From the NCBI GenBank assembly GCA_951799405.1, contig OX637350.1, positions 4,263,852 to 4,327,851 of the forward strand: a stretch of 64,000 nt of DNA, read 5' to 3'. The notes beneath the pieces were generated by a model. The model ran no database searches, was not told where the DNA came from, and was given only the letters and a program-made list of their open reading frames with translations. The translations under genes were made by a program, and so were the position numbers. This DNA is from Agapetus fuscipes. Lineage: Eukaryota; Arthropoda; Insecta; Trichoptera; Glossosomatidae. The number at the start of each line of letters is the position of its first letter. The first letter of the stretch is position 1. Shown here piece after piece: positions 63,176 through 64,000 of this stretch.

Positions 63176-63530
63176 ATTAATTTGCTACATTTTTTGCATA
63201 GGAAATTTCTGACTTTTTTTGTATAGATTTCTTTGTAAGGTTTTGTTCTTTTATATATTTAAATGTAATTTTTTATTCATATTCCTTGACTTATAGGTTG
63301 GTATGAGGCTGACCACCCATACTGTAAAAAATGGTTCACTTTGCCAATGTCACCCCTGTTTCAGGGAAGGTCGGCAAAAGTTGTGGGGCTTATGTTCATT
63401 TGAGGTTTGGATTTTATTTGTAAGTACACATTCAGCATTTGTAAGCGCGAACTACACTTGTTGGTTTGTGGGCTTACATCTGAGAGCTTTAAATGAATAT
63501 ATATTCTTGCAACTTAGATTATATTATTAT
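63176..63530 (+). repeat. Spacer plus full S1, near copy of 45172-45520 inverted
   Basis: The spacer words (TTTGCATAGGAAATTTCTGA, GATTTCTTTGTAAGGTTTTG) and the S1 at 63283-63530 match the minus strand of 45172-45520 closely. Confidence 0.8.
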
Positions 63531-63571
63531 TATATTATTATTATTATATTATATATTATATTATATATCTC
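63520..63571. repeat. ATT/TATA microsatellite
   Basis: Runs of TATTAT and ATATT directly after the S1 tail. Confidence 0.8.
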
Positions 63572-63701
63572 TCATACATAACGATTTTTTTTTCTAGATA
63601 ATCTCTCCATGAAATCATACAGTATTATATCTTCTGATTAGAGAAAAAAACATAAATTTTGCGTGTGTCCCTTAAAAAACTCTCTAGATAATTGCAGAGA
63701 A

Positions 63702-63951
63702 TTTAATCTAATCTAAGTTACAAAGATGTATTACATTTAAGATTCATATTAAATGCAATTCCACATGCAGACACGAATAAGTTGCATGCCGCATGCGAAC
63801 CAACAACATAAAAACTCAAATCTCAAATGAACACACACCCTGCAACTCTTGCCGACCTTCCCTGAAACAGGCACGACATTGGCAAAGTGAACAATTTTCT
63901 GCAGAATGGGTGGTAAGCCTCATACTTGCCTTGACCTGTAAGTCAAGGAAG
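63702..63951 (-). repeat. S1 repeat, near full length
   Basis: AATCTAATCTAAGTTACAAAG tail to AAGTCAAGGAAG head, with a small deletion in the middle. Confidence 0.75.
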
Positions 63952-64000
63952 TCAGAGAATGATAAATAATAAAAGTTTAATATGACTTATTTATTTCGAA

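Overview
This window looks like AT-rich animal nuclear DNA, most likely from an arthropod and probably an insect. It has no operons, ribosome-binding sites or dense bacterial-type coding. I cannot name the species. Nearly everything I can identify is a mobile element or its relic, and the only long intact reading frame belongs to a retroelement. I found no convincing complete host gene. One 81-bp open segment with good splice-site flanks (17031-17111, minus) may be a host exon, so the window may be intronic or intergenic.

Main repeat classes, with names used only here. S1 is a roughly 250-bp interspersed repeat starting TTCCTTGACTTATAGG and ending in GATTA-type repeats, with more than 30 copies on both strands. 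S2 is a SINE with a tRNA-like head. S4 is a roughly 180-bp repeat. RTE-A, -B, -C and -D are 5'-truncated C-terminal remnants of RTE-like non-LTR retrotransposons with different 3' tails. CR1-like E and F are tails of another non-LTR group. There are also hAT-type elements, small inverted-repeat DNA elements, a Helitron-like element, a solo LTR and a Penelope-like element (PLE) cluster.

Layout. 0-11 kb: LINE, S1 and S2 fragments, with hammerhead-like motifs near 7.1 and 9.0 kb. 11.1-13.1 kb: a three-level nest of an RTE-C copy inside a hAT element inside an S1. 18.36-21.48 kb: a Helitron-like region with duplicated 5' ends. 22.1-26.2 kb: inverted-repeat DNA elements, including one with perfect 30-bp ends. 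27-33 kb: CR1-like tails, S2, and a Gypsy-type solo LTR with a 4-bp target duplication. 34-39.8 kb: RTE-C and RTE-B copies. 40.0-40.4 kb: a minisatellite. 42.2 kb: a hAT MITE. 45-50 kb: RTE-B, RTE-D, S1 and nested MITEs. 50.67-56.27 kb: the PLE cluster, with a 631-codon RT/GIY-YIG frame, a hammerhead-like motif just downstream and three long palindromes. 60.6-62.7 kb: a tandem array of S1. 63.1-63.5 kb: an RTE-B end plus S1, nearly repeating the inverted segment at 45.2-45.6 kb.

Two system-level points stand out. First, every RTE-B copy that keeps its 3' end is followed by S1 sequence in the same orientation, so S1 appears to be shared with the RTE-B 3' UTR, and S1 has also expanded into a satellite-like array. 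Second, hammerhead-like motifs with one common layout (CTGANGA, one extra base, stem II, GAAA, and a loopless palindromic stem III) recur beside PLE sequence, and the centre of one fold-back element falls inside such a motif. All coordinates and alignments were made by eye.
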